This document shows positions 48,556-59,140 of a stretch of DNA of 64,000 bases, piece by piece (the stretch's first letter is position 1; every line of letters begins with the position of its first letter). The position numbers and the translations under genes are program-made. The notes below the pieces were generated by a model that was not told where the DNA came from, searched no databases, and worked only from the letters and a program-made list of their open reading frames with translations. The DNA comes from Amborella trichopoda (taxonomy: Eukaryota; Streptophyta; Magnoliopsida; Amborellales; Amborellaceae). Location: contig NW_006494789.1 of NCBI RefSeq assembly GCF_000471905.2, positions 8,225,036 to 8,289,035 of the forward strand, read 5' to 3'.

Positions 48556-50274
48556 CAGTGTATCAAAAAGCGCTAGGCGGGTCCTAGGCGGCCTGGGGGG
48601 TTTAGTCCGCGTAGCGCCTAGGCGGGGGTCTAGAACTTGGGTGGCTGCCCAGTTGAAAAAAATGTAAAAATCCCAATATACCATATTCCAAGTTGAACAA
48701 AAAAAGAAGAAAATATAGAAGTCGAGAAGAGAATTTTGATAATCCATATTGTTAAAACAGTAAACTATAAAGCCATACAAGTGTAGGATATAAAAGTCAA
48801 CACTCAACACGACAAAAATATACAGTCTAACAAAAGTCAACACTCATGACTCAATACAACAGTCAACAGACTTAACACTCAACACTCAGCAGGCAGCACC
48901 AAGAGGCAAGAGTCTTCAGTCATCATCATCCTCATCAGAAGGAATATCAATGGGGCAAACCTCATCATATGCATCAGAGTCGTGACCATCATCATCAGAG
49001 TCATCTCCCTCTTCAATATAACGCTCGTCCTCATCTGTTTCTTCTCAATCTGCCTCTTCCTCCTCGTCTTCTTCTACCTTCCTCTTACTAGTATGTGCAG
49101 GCTGTGCAGATGAGGGCATAGGAGTCTTGGCTGCTCTACCCTTTTTTTTGTGCTTCCCTGAATTCAAATATTGCATAATTTCCTCCTTGATAGCCTCAAG
49201 AACATTTTTACAAGGGGCAACATCCCCCGTAATACCGGCAAGGTGTTTTTTAAACCGGTAAATGTCCCCATTAGTATCCGTTCCACAATAATTACATTTA
49301 ATACGATTTTTATCACTTGGATTCGGGTTATAACCATACTTCCAACCTGGATCACCACTCTGACTAGAAACTGGAGAAGATACTTCCATAGAACAAGGCT
49401 TATTTTCATCCTTTTTTGGTTCTTCAAAATTAAGAAGATGTCTAATCTCATCTCGAACTGCTTTAGGAACCTTTGTACAAGAAGCAACATTACCTCTAAC
49501 ACTAACAAGGTGGTTTTTGAATCGGCTAATGCTCCCATTGGTATCTTTTTCACAAAAATTACATCTTATACAATTTTTATCATTTGGTTTTGGGTTGTAC
49601 TCATACTTCCAACCCGGATCACTTTTTCTAGGAGTAGCAGAAATAGATCTGTGACAAGGATTTTGTTCTTGTTTTTGTTTTATATAACTTATAAATTGCT
49701 TAATCTCCTCTCTAATAGCTTCAGGAACATTTTTACAAGGGGCAACATCCCCCTTAATACTGACAAGATGTTTCTTAAATCGGTTTATACTTCCTTTTAT
49801 ATCTTTTTCACAAAAATTGCATCTAACGCAATTTTTGTCACTTGGATTTGGGTTGTATCCATATTTCCAACCCGGATCTCCACTCCAACTAACTCCTGAA
49901 GAAGACATCTCAAAATAAAACAAGTAATCTAAAAAATGCACTTACTTTGGTTGCTTGAACTCCAAACTTTGAGAAACACTTCGATGATTCAATCCAATGA
50001 AATGTAATTTTTTGGAGGCTTCTGTTACTCTAAAAGGGGTTCTGATGGGTTTAGGGTTCAAATGAACCTAAAAGCCATCATTCTTAACTTTTATATCTTT
50101 GAAAAAAATGAAAAAAAAAAGAAGAAAATTTTCCGCCTCTAGGAGAGGCACAAGCCTTGGGCGGCTGCCCATGGCTGGGCGCTAGGCGGATTCCGTACTG
50201 CCTAGGTGTCCGCATAGGGAAGACTGCTTAGTTTGACTGCCTAGGTGCTGGGTAGTCCGTTTTTTCGAACTTTG
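48556..50274 (-). mobile_element. Non-autonomous hAT transposon, copy 1
   Basis: The element is 1719 bp. The left end begins CAGTGTATCAAAAAGCGCTAGG. The right end, read inward, begins CAAAGTTCGAAAAAACGG. It is flanked by the 8-bp target duplication GGTGCAAA (48548-48555) and GGTGCAGA (50275-50282), with one mismatch. Both subterminal regions are GC-rich with repeated CCTAGGCGG-like motifs, against an AT-rich interior, and 8-bp duplications are diagnostic of hAT. It encodes a BED zinc-finger protein but no transposase catalytic region. Confidence 0.9.
49045..49908 (-). CDS. Triple BED zinc-finger protein of a hAT element
   Basis: The 287-residue open frame from ATG 49908 (MSSSGVSWSG) carries three tandem BED-type fingers. 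They start at about residues 11, 97 and 186, each opening DPGWKYxYNPxPxDKN, then C-x2-C, RFKxHL and a final Cys (xVAxCxxV). A Lys-rich stretch and an acidic region (EEDEEEEAD) follow. BED fingers are the DNA-binding module at the N-terminus of hAT transposases. Here the DUF659, RNase H-like and dimerisation regions are absent. A TGA at 49045-49047 stops the frame inside the acidic tail. Copy 2 has a Ser codon there, and the copy 1 frame would otherwise run to 48916. I chose the internal ATG because copy 2 has the same MSSSG start. It could act as a DNA-binding repressor or be a nonfunctional remnant. Confidence 0.85.
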   Translation of the reverse strand: MSSSGVSWSGDPGWKYGYNPNPSDKNCVRCNFCEKDIKGSINRFKKHLVSIKGDVAPCKNVPEAIREEIKQFISYIKQKQEQNPCHRSISATPRKSDPGWKYEYNPKPNDKNCIRCNFCEKDTNGSISRFKNHLVSVRGNVASCTKVPKAVRDEIRHLLNFEEPKKDENKPCSMEVSSPVSSQSGDPGWKYGYNPNPSDKNRIKCNYCGTDTNGDIYRFKKHLAGITGDVAPCKNVLEAIKEEIMQYLNSGKHKKKGRAAKTPMPSSAQPAHTSKRKVEEDEEEEAD

Positions 50275-50282
50275 GGTGCAGA

Positions 50283-52488
50283 TTGGGGCTTACGAAAATG
50301 GAGGACTAGGGGAGGCTATTACCTTGCTATAAATGTGGTTTCAAAGTGGAATACAATAATGTGTTGATGGCTTGATGATCCAAAATAGAGTGGGTGTAGC
50401 GTGGAGCATTTATCAGGAGCATATAGTCACATAGTCTTGAATTTGGCTAAGGCATAGGCATGAATGTACACCAAACTGTGGACCATGGGATCTCTCATGC
50501 TACGAAGCGGGGCCTGCCATACTCTTTGGAGGTGCATTGTGAGCCCTTGATCAGAGATCTATGGGGTGAGAGAGGCTTCAATCCATGCCATTCATTGTTA
50601 ACTAGCTATATATATATTTGTTTTCTGAAACTGTGCTATCATAGATTAGAAGATGAGATTTGATCACCTTTATTCATTAACGAATCCAAGCCCTTGAATG
50701 TATTTAGTTTTGATTAGGTCTAGGTAATTCAAATTAGATTAATGGACAATGTTATCTGTATGATATTAATTTAGGAGAGAGAGACTCGTAAAAGGGGTGT
50801 GCTCTTTTAGATCAATAATTTCGCTCTCATGTGTAGAGTTTCCTTATCTCTCCTAAGATAATCAATTCTCTTGGCCTCACATGTGATGAATAAAATAAAA
50901 TCAAGATATGTGTCATTCTCATGTGGACTAACTTCCATGTGTCAAGTGTCCACTTTGGAGGATAAAATTAGAATAGTCCTAGGTCATTCATTTGATCTCA
51001 AAGGATGTCCCTTATAGAATAGGCTACTTTATGTGTGAAATGGTCCCCCCTTCACTTTAAAACTCAAATAAACATATCTATGTCCTAAACAAACTAGGCC
51101 ATAAGATGGGGGCTGCTCATGCAAATGATGTCAAGCTGGCATCAATTGTGTGTGGGTCCACATGGTGGCCCCGTTTGGACCACGTGCAGCCTATTGGCCA
51201 CTTAGGACCCATGTGTCAAAGTCCCCCTATTTGTTGTTTGTAATTATTCCAAACAATTTTTTCTAGACCATTTCGGGCCACGAAGAATTATTTAAAATTC
51301 TGAAAATCCCCAAAAAATCATTTTTATTGTTTTCAAAAGGTTTGGAGGTTCAGAAAAATATCAAAGAGAAACTAGGTAGGGAGATACACAATTCCAGTGT
51401 GTTCCTCTCAGTTTAGCCTGCAATCCACGACCACTTTTTCAAATCGACCCAACGAACCCATAACCCACAGTCTTAACTAGGGGTTCATGCTTGGTGTATC
51501 ATATTTGACCAATAGATGGTGGAGTTCCAAAATCTAAAGTAGATTTCAGGTGTAACCCCGAGGACAAGGACGAATACCTCATAAGGATATGGGGGTTCCT
51601 CTTTGAAGCTCATGTGCTAGCTCTCTCAGGAATTTCCCCCAGGAAGGAGGCTTCTCCAAAATGCGGCTATAATTTAAATTGTACTTCTTGGGAGTGGGAG
51701 TGGGTGTGAGAACTGGAGTGTGAGTTGGAACTTGGGATCAAACATTGCCTGAAGTTTCCTACCTTGGAATATCTTAAGGGCACTGTTTAGGGGGAAGCAA
51801 TAGTGCCCATTTGATCTTGATTGGACAGTTGAGAGTGATATTAGTCAATGAAATTTATTATTTTTTTCATAAATGAGTTTGGGCTGAAATTTTGCGGGTT
51901 AATGTGACAATCATTTAGGTGCACCTAAAAAATAATAAAAATAATTCTAGGAAATTAAAATGATTGAAATGCCCCTGAAATTTCTAAGGAGATGTCGATA
52001 ATTTTATTTTTATCGAATCTTTTTTTTAATGTATTTTTACAAGTGCGTGTTGGTGAGAAATGTACATGTCTAAGTTTGGGCTTGATTCGATTTGTGAGAA
52101 ATGATTAAATTCGAAAACTAATACACACTCTCAGATGTCCAATCGGCTAGGAGATGGTCCTAAATTACTGCATGAAATAGATTTGGAGCTATTGGTAAGT
52201 TTTTCCACACCCCCAAACACACACCTTGAGTGTGTGTGTAGTTGAAAGTGATATGTTTCTGTAATTTTATATATATATATTGTCTGTTATTTTTGAGGTG
52301 TTATTTACAAAATTAAAAAATGTGCAATCCACCTTTGAGCATTATCTATATGTGTGAACAATGAGAAATTTATAGCCTAAAACCCCCATAAAAAATTGAG
52401 GAAAACGTGATTGTAGGACCATGATAAGAACCAAACTCAGGAATTGCTCGAGCATCCACAACATACTAGGTAATTTATTACAATGAAC
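50283..52488. other. Intergenic DNA, no gene seen
   Basis: AT-rich with stops in all frames. The open frame at 50460-50663 has no recognised relative. I see no element boundaries or repeats beyond short simple sequence, such as (TA)n near 52270. Confidence 0.55.
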
Positions 52489-52974
52489 CAATGTCTATGA
52501 AAACGCTAAGTGGCTGGGCCAATGCCCAGTGACCAAAACTTCAGACGTCATGAGGTAATTTTTTTAGGATATGCCTATATGTGCTGTCCAAACGCACGTA
52601 CTTAATTTTGTATTTTTTTTGCATTTATATGTAATGTTTTCATGCAAATATATACACATGAGTGTTGAAACACTTCAAAACTTCAAATCATTGAAAATTT
52701 AGTGGAAAAACATAAACAAGTCCTTATTGGAGATTAGTCTCCAACTCTCCGATCCATTCTTTATAGTGACAGACAATCACAATACATTGTTAGAAATATA
52801 GACATATTCACAATGACTCCATGTCTCCAACAAAAGTATAAAACCAATAGTCCAATTTCCAATACAAGATGACACAATTTAAAAGATAAGATGAGAAACA
52901 AAAGAAGAGAAAGGAGATCTTTGTTTCTTCAATCATCATTAGTTAGAATCTTCATAAACACTTGCATCTCCATC

Positions 52975-53068
52975 TTAATTGAGACTATCATCATCAGAAT
53001 CATCACACTCATCAACATATTGCTCATCTTCTTTAGTTTCTTCTGAATCTGGCTCCTCCTCAAAGGTG
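52975..53068 (-). pseudogene. Acidic-tail remnant of the BED gene
   Basis: The minus strand reads EEEPDSEETKEDEQYVDECD, then DSDDDSLN and a stop at 52975-52977. This matches the tails of the other two copies (EEETDSEETEEDERYIEEGD). No zinc finger is recognisable upstream, where the tandem array begins. Confidence 0.8.
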
Positions 53069-53394
53069 TTGCAGCGTTCAGATTTATTTTATCTTTTATT
53101 TTTATTCACTTTTTTTAAGGCCGGGGGCGTGATAAGAATACTCCCAAAATGCCAATTTTAGTATAGTTCATGGGTCAAATTGACCCAAACTGTCCTTATG
53201 ATGCAAATAAAAATTAGGGTTATTTAATTTTTTATTTTATATTTTTTTAATTTTAAGAAAGGTAAATCTTTTATGTGAGTTGTTTTTTTTTTAAGCTTAA
53301 CTTGTATTAACGTGGCCTAAAATGGGAAAGTTCTGTTTTCATAGACTTGGAGATTTAGTTCTGGATTTATGAGAGATATCTGGGGCCTCGCGTG

Positions 53395-54745
53395 GAGAGA
53401 AGAAGAGATTGAGGTGAAGAAGAGATTGAGAACAAGAAGAGATTTTGAATAAGAATTGAGAGATTTAGTGGATTTAGATTTGGAGAGGAAATATGGAGAA
53501 AGAGATTTACGTGGAAGTAGGTGGTGCACGACATAGAGAGAGATGGTATATTTCCTTACCCTTTAAGTTAAGTGAAAGAATTTAATTTGAGTAAAGAATT
53601 TGGGTCTTATGAAAAGGTATTTGGGGATAGACTCTCTTGCAGACCTAAAGAGATGGTATATTTTCTCACATTTTAATATTATTTTTATTTTTATTATTTC
53701 TTCCCTCCATTTTCTGTACATCAATTGGTGAATATAGGATTTAGACTTGGAGAGGAAATAGGGAGAAAGAGATTTACGTAGAACTTAGATAGAGAGAGAT
53801 AAGAGAAAGGTGGTGCACGACATAGAGAGTTTATTTTAGGGTGGGTTTTTATTTATTTATTTATTTATTTTTCTTCTAAGTATATTTAAAAGGGAGATGT
53901 CCATTCTTTGTTAACAGAAAGAACTGAGTTTGAGTAAAGAATTTGCATCTTATGAAAAGGTCTTTTGGGGTGGACTCCCCCTAAAGAGATGGTATATTTG
54001 CTCACCCTTTAATATTGTTTTTATTTTTATTATTTCTTCCCTGCATTAGTTGGTGAAAATAGGATTTAGATTTGGAGAGGAAATAAGGAGAGAGACTTAC
54101 GTGGAAGTTAGAGAGAGGAGATAAGAGAAAGGTGGTGCATACTATAGAGAGAGTTTATTTTGGGGTAGGTTTTATTTATCTATTTATTTTTTCATTCTTC
54201 TAAGTATAGTTAAAGGGGAGATGTCCATTCTTTGTCAACATAAAGAATTGAATTTGAGTACAGAATTCGGGTCTTATGAAAAGATCTTTTGGGGTGGACT
54301 CCCTTGCAGACCTAGAGAGATGATATATTTTTTCACCTTTTAATATTATTTTTATTTTTATTATTTCTTCCCTCCATCTTCCCGCATCAGTTGGTGAAAA
54401 TAGGATTTAGATTTGGAGAGGAAATAGGGAGAGAGATTTACGTGGAAGTTAGAGAGAGAGAGAGACATAAGAGAAAGGTGGTGCACGACATAGAGAGACT
54501 TCATTTTGGGGTGGGTTTTTATTTATTTTTTCTTTCTTCTAAGTACATTTAAAGGGGAGGTGTCCATTCTTTATTAACAGAAATAATTGAATTTTAGTAA
54601 AGAATTTGGGTCTTATAAAAAGATCTTTTGCGGCGGACTCCCTTGCAGACTTAGGGAGAGGGTATATTCTCTTACTCTTTATTATTATGTTTATTTTTAT
54701 TATTTCTTCCCTCCATCTTCCCTGCATCACCTTAGGGGTTTCGTT
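53395..54745. repeat. Tandem array, unit about 336 bp, inside hAT copy 3
   Basis: CTTATGAAAAGGTCTTTTGG and its variants recur near 53603, 53949, 54272 and 54611 (spacings about 346, 323 and 339 bp). Each is followed by GGACTCCCTTGCAGACCTA, TTATTTTTATTATTTCTTCC and GATTTGGAGAGGAAATA. A shorter first unit lies at about 53395-53600. It occupies the place where the zinc-finger exon would be. I see no coding. Confidence 0.88.
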
Positions 54746-54903
54746 ATTTCTACAAAAGAGGGCCCAAGCCCTGTGCACGCCCCTTGGATTGGGCCTTAGT
54801 GCCCACTTAAGCTGCTGCCTGTGTAGGCGCCCAGGGAGGGCTGCACAGGCGTAGGGGCGGCTAGAAGTTGGGCAGCCTGTTTCTTTTAAGCAGTGTGATG
54901 AAT

Positions 54904-55399
54904 CGTCTTGTTTTGGACAATCGAGGCAATTTCCTTCTTTGGGACCATCCAAGACCAGAGACCTATCCAAGTTTGAGCTAACTCAGGTATTCCAAATCGA
55001 CCCGTCTGTTTTCAACGACAGATGCAAACCATGTCTATGAAAATGGAAAAAGAAAATTGTCTACAGGTAGGTGATCATTCATGGAAAATTAGCGAAAAGC
55101 AAATATCAATACAAAATCAAGGACATTGGGTTAAAAAATAAAAATATTTGAAATACCCCATGGGATAAGATGCCTTAAAATGGGGATCATGCTCCATTTG
55201 ACTGGGATCGAGATCCCCCTTCTATAGGGATTGAGATATCTTTTACTCAGGGATGGATGTCCTTTGAGCGGGGGGAGAAATCTCTGATCGGGCTCCGACT
55301 TTGGGATTGGCGGGGTAAGATTTTGAGAGGAGATTGCCACTCCTCGACCATGTTTACCACATCTAGGATCTAAAGCGAATATAAATTATGCAGAAGCTC
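54904..55399. other. Spacer between hAT copy 3 and the transposase pseudogene
   Basis: No gene is recognised. Its minus-strand reading may continue the acidic, low-complexity C-terminal tail of the adjacent transposase pseudogene (DIHP, PIRDFSPRSK), but this is weak. Confidence 0.35.
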
Positions 55400-57045
55400 G
55401 AAGTCATCATAAGCATCATGATCATCCTGAGTAAATTTTTATTGTTCTTGGGAAGTGGTTGTCGGTTGGGAAACTTGGTTCTTGGCCCCACCTTACTTCT
55501 CGAGGTGAGTCTCAGGCGCTCTTGAGTCCCTTGCATCATCTGTATCAATGGCATCATCCATATCATCATCATTATTCATTTCCTCCTACGTCTTTCCCTC
55601 ACTCCACAACTTATTGTCTTCCCTCAACTTGTTCACCTCCTTCAACTTCTGCTTGCTGGCTCCCATCTTCTTCCTCCTTGTTGATGGCCCCCGTTTGTTC
55701 TTCCACTGCCCTCTTATAAGAAGTGACTCCTTCTCCTTCCAATCACCCGTTAGTTGGATCCTTCATAACTATATGATGCACGATGAGTGGGCCATAGTCC
55801 TTAATCTTCCCTCCTCTGTTGCCACTTCATAGGTATAAATTGTGCTGGAAGCCAATTTTGAATCCTGGCAGCAGACAACTTGTACCTTCTTGGGGTGTGC
55901 TTCCACTGGATGTATACTAGTTTTGTCACACCTTGCAGCAAAACAGGTTTCATTAAGCATCTTGGATACCCTGTAGGTGGGTGCTCTAGTGCCATTTAAT
56001 TCCCACAATCCTACCACTTTGTCAAAAAATTGATAAAGAACTCATAGGAAGGTCTCAAATGGCATTTAAAGAATTATAAACAACTCATAAGAAAGGAGTT
56101 GAGACCTAACTTGGATCCATTTGATTGAGAGATTTCCTAGCAAGGTTAGCTGCAAATTTCTCCTTTGCATCTATATACAAAAAAAATGAGGAAAAAGAAA
56201 GAGGTTTCGAGGTTTAAAGAGCGTAGTATATATTACTTACAAATGTACCAAGAAAATTTCTTCACAAAAAAATTGTTTCTTACTTCCTCTAAAGCTTTAA
56301 TGTCTCCTTCCACTTCTCTAAAAGCTCTTTATATAATAGTTACTCCCTCCATGACCTTGCTTTGAATTAATTATTTCGGTGTGTAGCAGGGTCTTAATTC
56401 AAAGAGAAACTAGAGAGGAGAAACATTAAGAGATCCTGTGGTTAATATACATGTACTGTCAAAAAATAACTCAAAGAGAAACATTAAGAGGTCCTGTGGT
56501 TAATATACATGTACTTTTCAAAAAATAACTCAAATATTTAAACGTTTAAAACTTTAAATGTGAAAACCATTTACCTGCTGTGAGAAATTGCTGATGGTAC
56601 AAGGTGTTCCATTTGTGATCAACTATCACCACCATTTTGGTAGAAAATGAACATGAGGCTTGGATGGCATGCTTTGCTCGATCAATTGCTTTGTACAGGA
56701 ACCACATAGCAGTTTTAATTTACATCATCACGAAAGGAGTAGTGGTTGCCACAATGTGCTTGTTCCTCTCGCAAAAACTCCTGCTAGTAATTATGCATTC
56801 AACTTCCCTTTAATTTTGGGCCCTTCAGATAGAGGCATTTTACCAGTCTTCTGATGCAACCATCTTCTTGGGCCCTGATTACAACGTCAAAATGGATTCT
56901 GTGGACAAGAGGTGGTGTGGCTGGCCTAATTAGCTCCCTCCCACTGGTGTGCTGCCTCTTCAAAGTTAGGACCCGGCAACAGTTGTATCTAAACTTTGCG
57001 GCAATATTCCCCTTGTCTACAATCTCTTGCACACTTTTGAGCTAG
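55400..57045 (-). pseudogene. hAT transposase, C-terminal half
   Basis: On the minus strand from 57045: VQEIVDKGNIAAKFRYN and TSGRELIRPATPPL (57030-56900), matching the YNH...GRELVRPA region of plant BED/DUF659 hAT transposases. Next come LYKAIDRAKHAIQASCS and VVIVDHKWNT (56720-56610), matching the YEAMDRAKEAI...IIDKRW region. The dimerisation-domain remnant is KMLNETCFAARCDKTSIHP and AHPKK (55960-55880), where the consensus has QTCSSSGCERNWS...HTKKRNRL; the adjacent frame then continues RYKLSAARIQNWLPAQFI. An acidic tail (MNNDDDMDDAIDTDDAR) lies near 55570-55520. Several frameshifts and stops are present. Assignment is from remembered family patterns. Confidence 0.75.
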
Positions 57046-58575
57046 CCAATGTCTTCTGACATAGTCAATGAGATGTAAATTCGACCAACAAATGAGACTG
57101 AAAAATATGGAAATTTGATTGAAATTGGAAAGGAAGCTTACAACTCTAGTTTTAATGACTTTTTCAATTTTAATAATCTTCTTAATAAACGGCATCCTGA
57201 AATAATAATCAATTCTGAATGAGAAACCCTAACACAACCCCTATTTATGGACTCTAATGTAATTAGAACTTCTAATTAAAATCGACTCCTAATTTGGTAC
57301 TTTTGCCTTTGAGGAAATAAAGTTAGACAAACTCGTTCAAGGAAAAACCCCCTGAAACTGTGCCCTAACTTCAGAATGACTATTTGACCCCATTCTGGAA
57401 AGGGAATTGAATGCCCTACGATGCTGAAACCCGCTTCGCTGTTTCGCTTTGACAACTAGGCTGGAAAATGCCTCTAAAGGCACAAACTTAGGCCGTGAAG
57501 TTTGTTGTGCAGTCTCCCCTGGCTAGAGAGAACTCGCCCTCGAATTCTGATCCTATGTCCATTTCTTCCACACTTCAAATACAGCATCATTTTCTTCCAA
57601 GTTGAAATTTTATCTTTTCCTTTTCAAAATTGACTTGCCTGTAATTGTTGTCATAAATTAGGGCAATGGCCCTTTAAGTGAGTAGCCACAAATTTACCCT
57701 CTTCTCTTTTGATAATTCTTTTCACTCGAAGAAGATTTTCACACTGTTGAGGTTTGCAATCGCCATGACACTTAAGGTATGTTGACCAAAATTCCTCGAT
57801 CCAACCCTTCAAGAGAACCAACTAAACGATCTTATAATTTGAAATTTTCTCTCCCCTAGTTTTGGAATGTGTTCACACCTCCTCTGGATGGTCCACGACT
57901 ATCATTAATGACTGAGGCTCATTTAGAGTGGTCTGGCCCACCTCATGCTCCAATTCCTCAAATCTCCCCATCAGATCATCGAATTCTTCCGAAGGTCCAG
58001 ATCCACCCACTTGGCCATGATCTCCATGCCCTCGTCTGGCTGTCATTGTGCAAACTTGTAGCATATTAGGCGCTTTGGGAGAGACTAGCTGCTCGATGTA
58101 GATTTGAACCAACAAAGAAGACTTAAAAATCTGAAAATTTGGTGGAAAACAAAAGGAAAGTTAACAAGTCTAGCTTCGATGCGGCTGCAACTTCGATAGA
58201 AATCGAAAGAACAATGATGCAAAATAATAATCATCTCTGAATGAAAACCGTAACAGAACCCATATTATAAAGTTTTTTTATGGTCTCCCTAGCACTAACC
58301 CAAGTGTAATTAGAACTTTTAATTAAAATTGAATTGGAATTTGACACTTCTGCCCTTGATAAAGTAAGACACTCTAGAAAAAAAACCCTGAAACAATACC
58401 CGAATATCAAATGATGACGACTTTTCACTCCAGTTTTAGAATGACTATTTTGGAGAGGGAATTGAAAGCCCTATGATACCGAAACCTACTTTATCATTGT
58501 GAATTGGGCTGAAAATTTGCCTCTAAAGGCTCGAAACATTGGCCTTGAATTTTGCTAAGTGAAGTTGGCCTACAT
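57043..58575 (-). mobile_element. Small LTR element nested in the transposase pseudogene
   Basis: Two direct repeats of about 470 bp (57043-57511 and about 58090-58560) share CCAACAAA, GAAAATTTGNTGGAAA, AATAATAATCA-TCTGAATGA, GTAATTAGAACTTTTAATTA and TGCCTCTAAAGGC. On the minus strand the left repeat begins TGCACAACAAACTTCAC, directly after the purine run AGCCAGGGGAGAC, which fits a PPT and LTR start. It interrupts a conserved stretch of the hAT transposase, whose parts resume at 57045 and about 58585. The repeats are much diverged and no target duplication was confirmed. Confidence 0.7.
57873..58060 (-). pseudogene. gag-like fragment in the small LTR element
   Basis: The minus strand reads MTARRGHGDHGQVGGSG and then EEFDDLMGRFEELEHEVGQ. 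An Arg/Gly-rich start and a short coiled coil like this are common at the N-terminus of plant retrotransposon gag proteins. Downstream, ISTWKKMMLYLK (about 57625) recalls the TWxxMK phrase of gag. The evidence is composition and position only. Confidence 0.4.
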
Positions 58576-58584
58576 CACAATGTA

Positions 58585-59140
58585 GTTTTTTTTTATGGTT
58601 AGTTAACATCACATTGTAGTGGACGGCACAATGGGTCCATACCAAATGTTTCCTCAAATTCATTAGCTTCTTCCATGTGTTGTGTAGCCCTTCGGATTAT
58701 CCGTTATAACTCGAACTACATGCTCCTCTCTAACTTGCCTCACCACATTATCCTGAACTACACAATAGCTTCTCATCACCGCTTTTGTGGCATCTACAGT
58801 GGTATGGAACATCATCCCTTGTGGTAATGCACCAGAAAGTAAGAGAAGTTTGCAATTCGTATCCTTGCACCCCATAAGACATGATTGTGACTCATGTTCT
58901 CTTCTACACTTGCTTATATTCATCAATGAATTGGCCCACCTCAGTCACCTCCTCACCTAAGTAGGGCCTACTAACCTTATATGCAATGGGGGCATTGACT
59001 CCAAGCTATTAATTGGCAATGGTGGAGATTAAGGGTGCATAATGCTCGTTGTTGGCTGCATTGAAAGGGATTGCATCATCATGAAATTACTTTCCCCAAC
59101 ATCATGCACTTTCTCATTGTTTTGCTGAAGCTCGCGTTGG
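58585..59140 (-). pseudogene. hAT transposase, DUF659 region
   Basis: Minus-strand reading: DDAIPFNAANNEHYAPLIS (about 59085-59030), VGQFIDEYKQV-stop-KRT (about 58950-58910), then after a frameshift FHTTVDATKAVMRS, EEHVVRVITDNPKGYTTHG (58820-58670). After another shift WTHCAVHYNVML follows (about 58620-58590). These match, in order, FxxAxIPFNxANSxYxxPMI, FIxEYKKxWKxTGCSIMSDG, VDASxxVKDA, EENVVQVVTDNAxNYxxAGK and YWTPCAAHCxDLML of DUF659-containing hAT transposases. The last motif is where the small LTR element interrupts the gene. The BED region expected further upstream (coordinates above 59140) was not recognised. Confidence 0.82.

Larger units (their letters stand above)
52489..54895 (-). 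mobile_element. hAT-derived element, copy 3, with interior replaced
   Basis: The left end (52489) reads CAATGTCTATGAAAACGCTA and then AGTGG, 18 of 25 matches to the copy 2 end CAGTGTTTCAAAAAGCGCTA GGTGG. The right end, read inward from 54895, is CACTGCTTAAAAGAAACAGG, followed by the GC-rich subterminal pattern of the family. The flanks CAATGAAC (52481-52488) and TGATGAAT (54896-54903) agree at five of eight positions, and all three differences are transitions, as expected of an old target duplication. Inside are only a BED-gene tail remnant and a tandem array. Confidence 0.7.

Noticed and set aside
49171..49899. 242-residue plus-strand ORF opposite the BED gene
   Set aside because: It is the complement of the triple-finger gene; its repeated ITRSNI-like pattern simply mirrors the finger repeats. 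The related plus-strand frames at 61622-61816 and 61842-62090 are rejected for the same reason.
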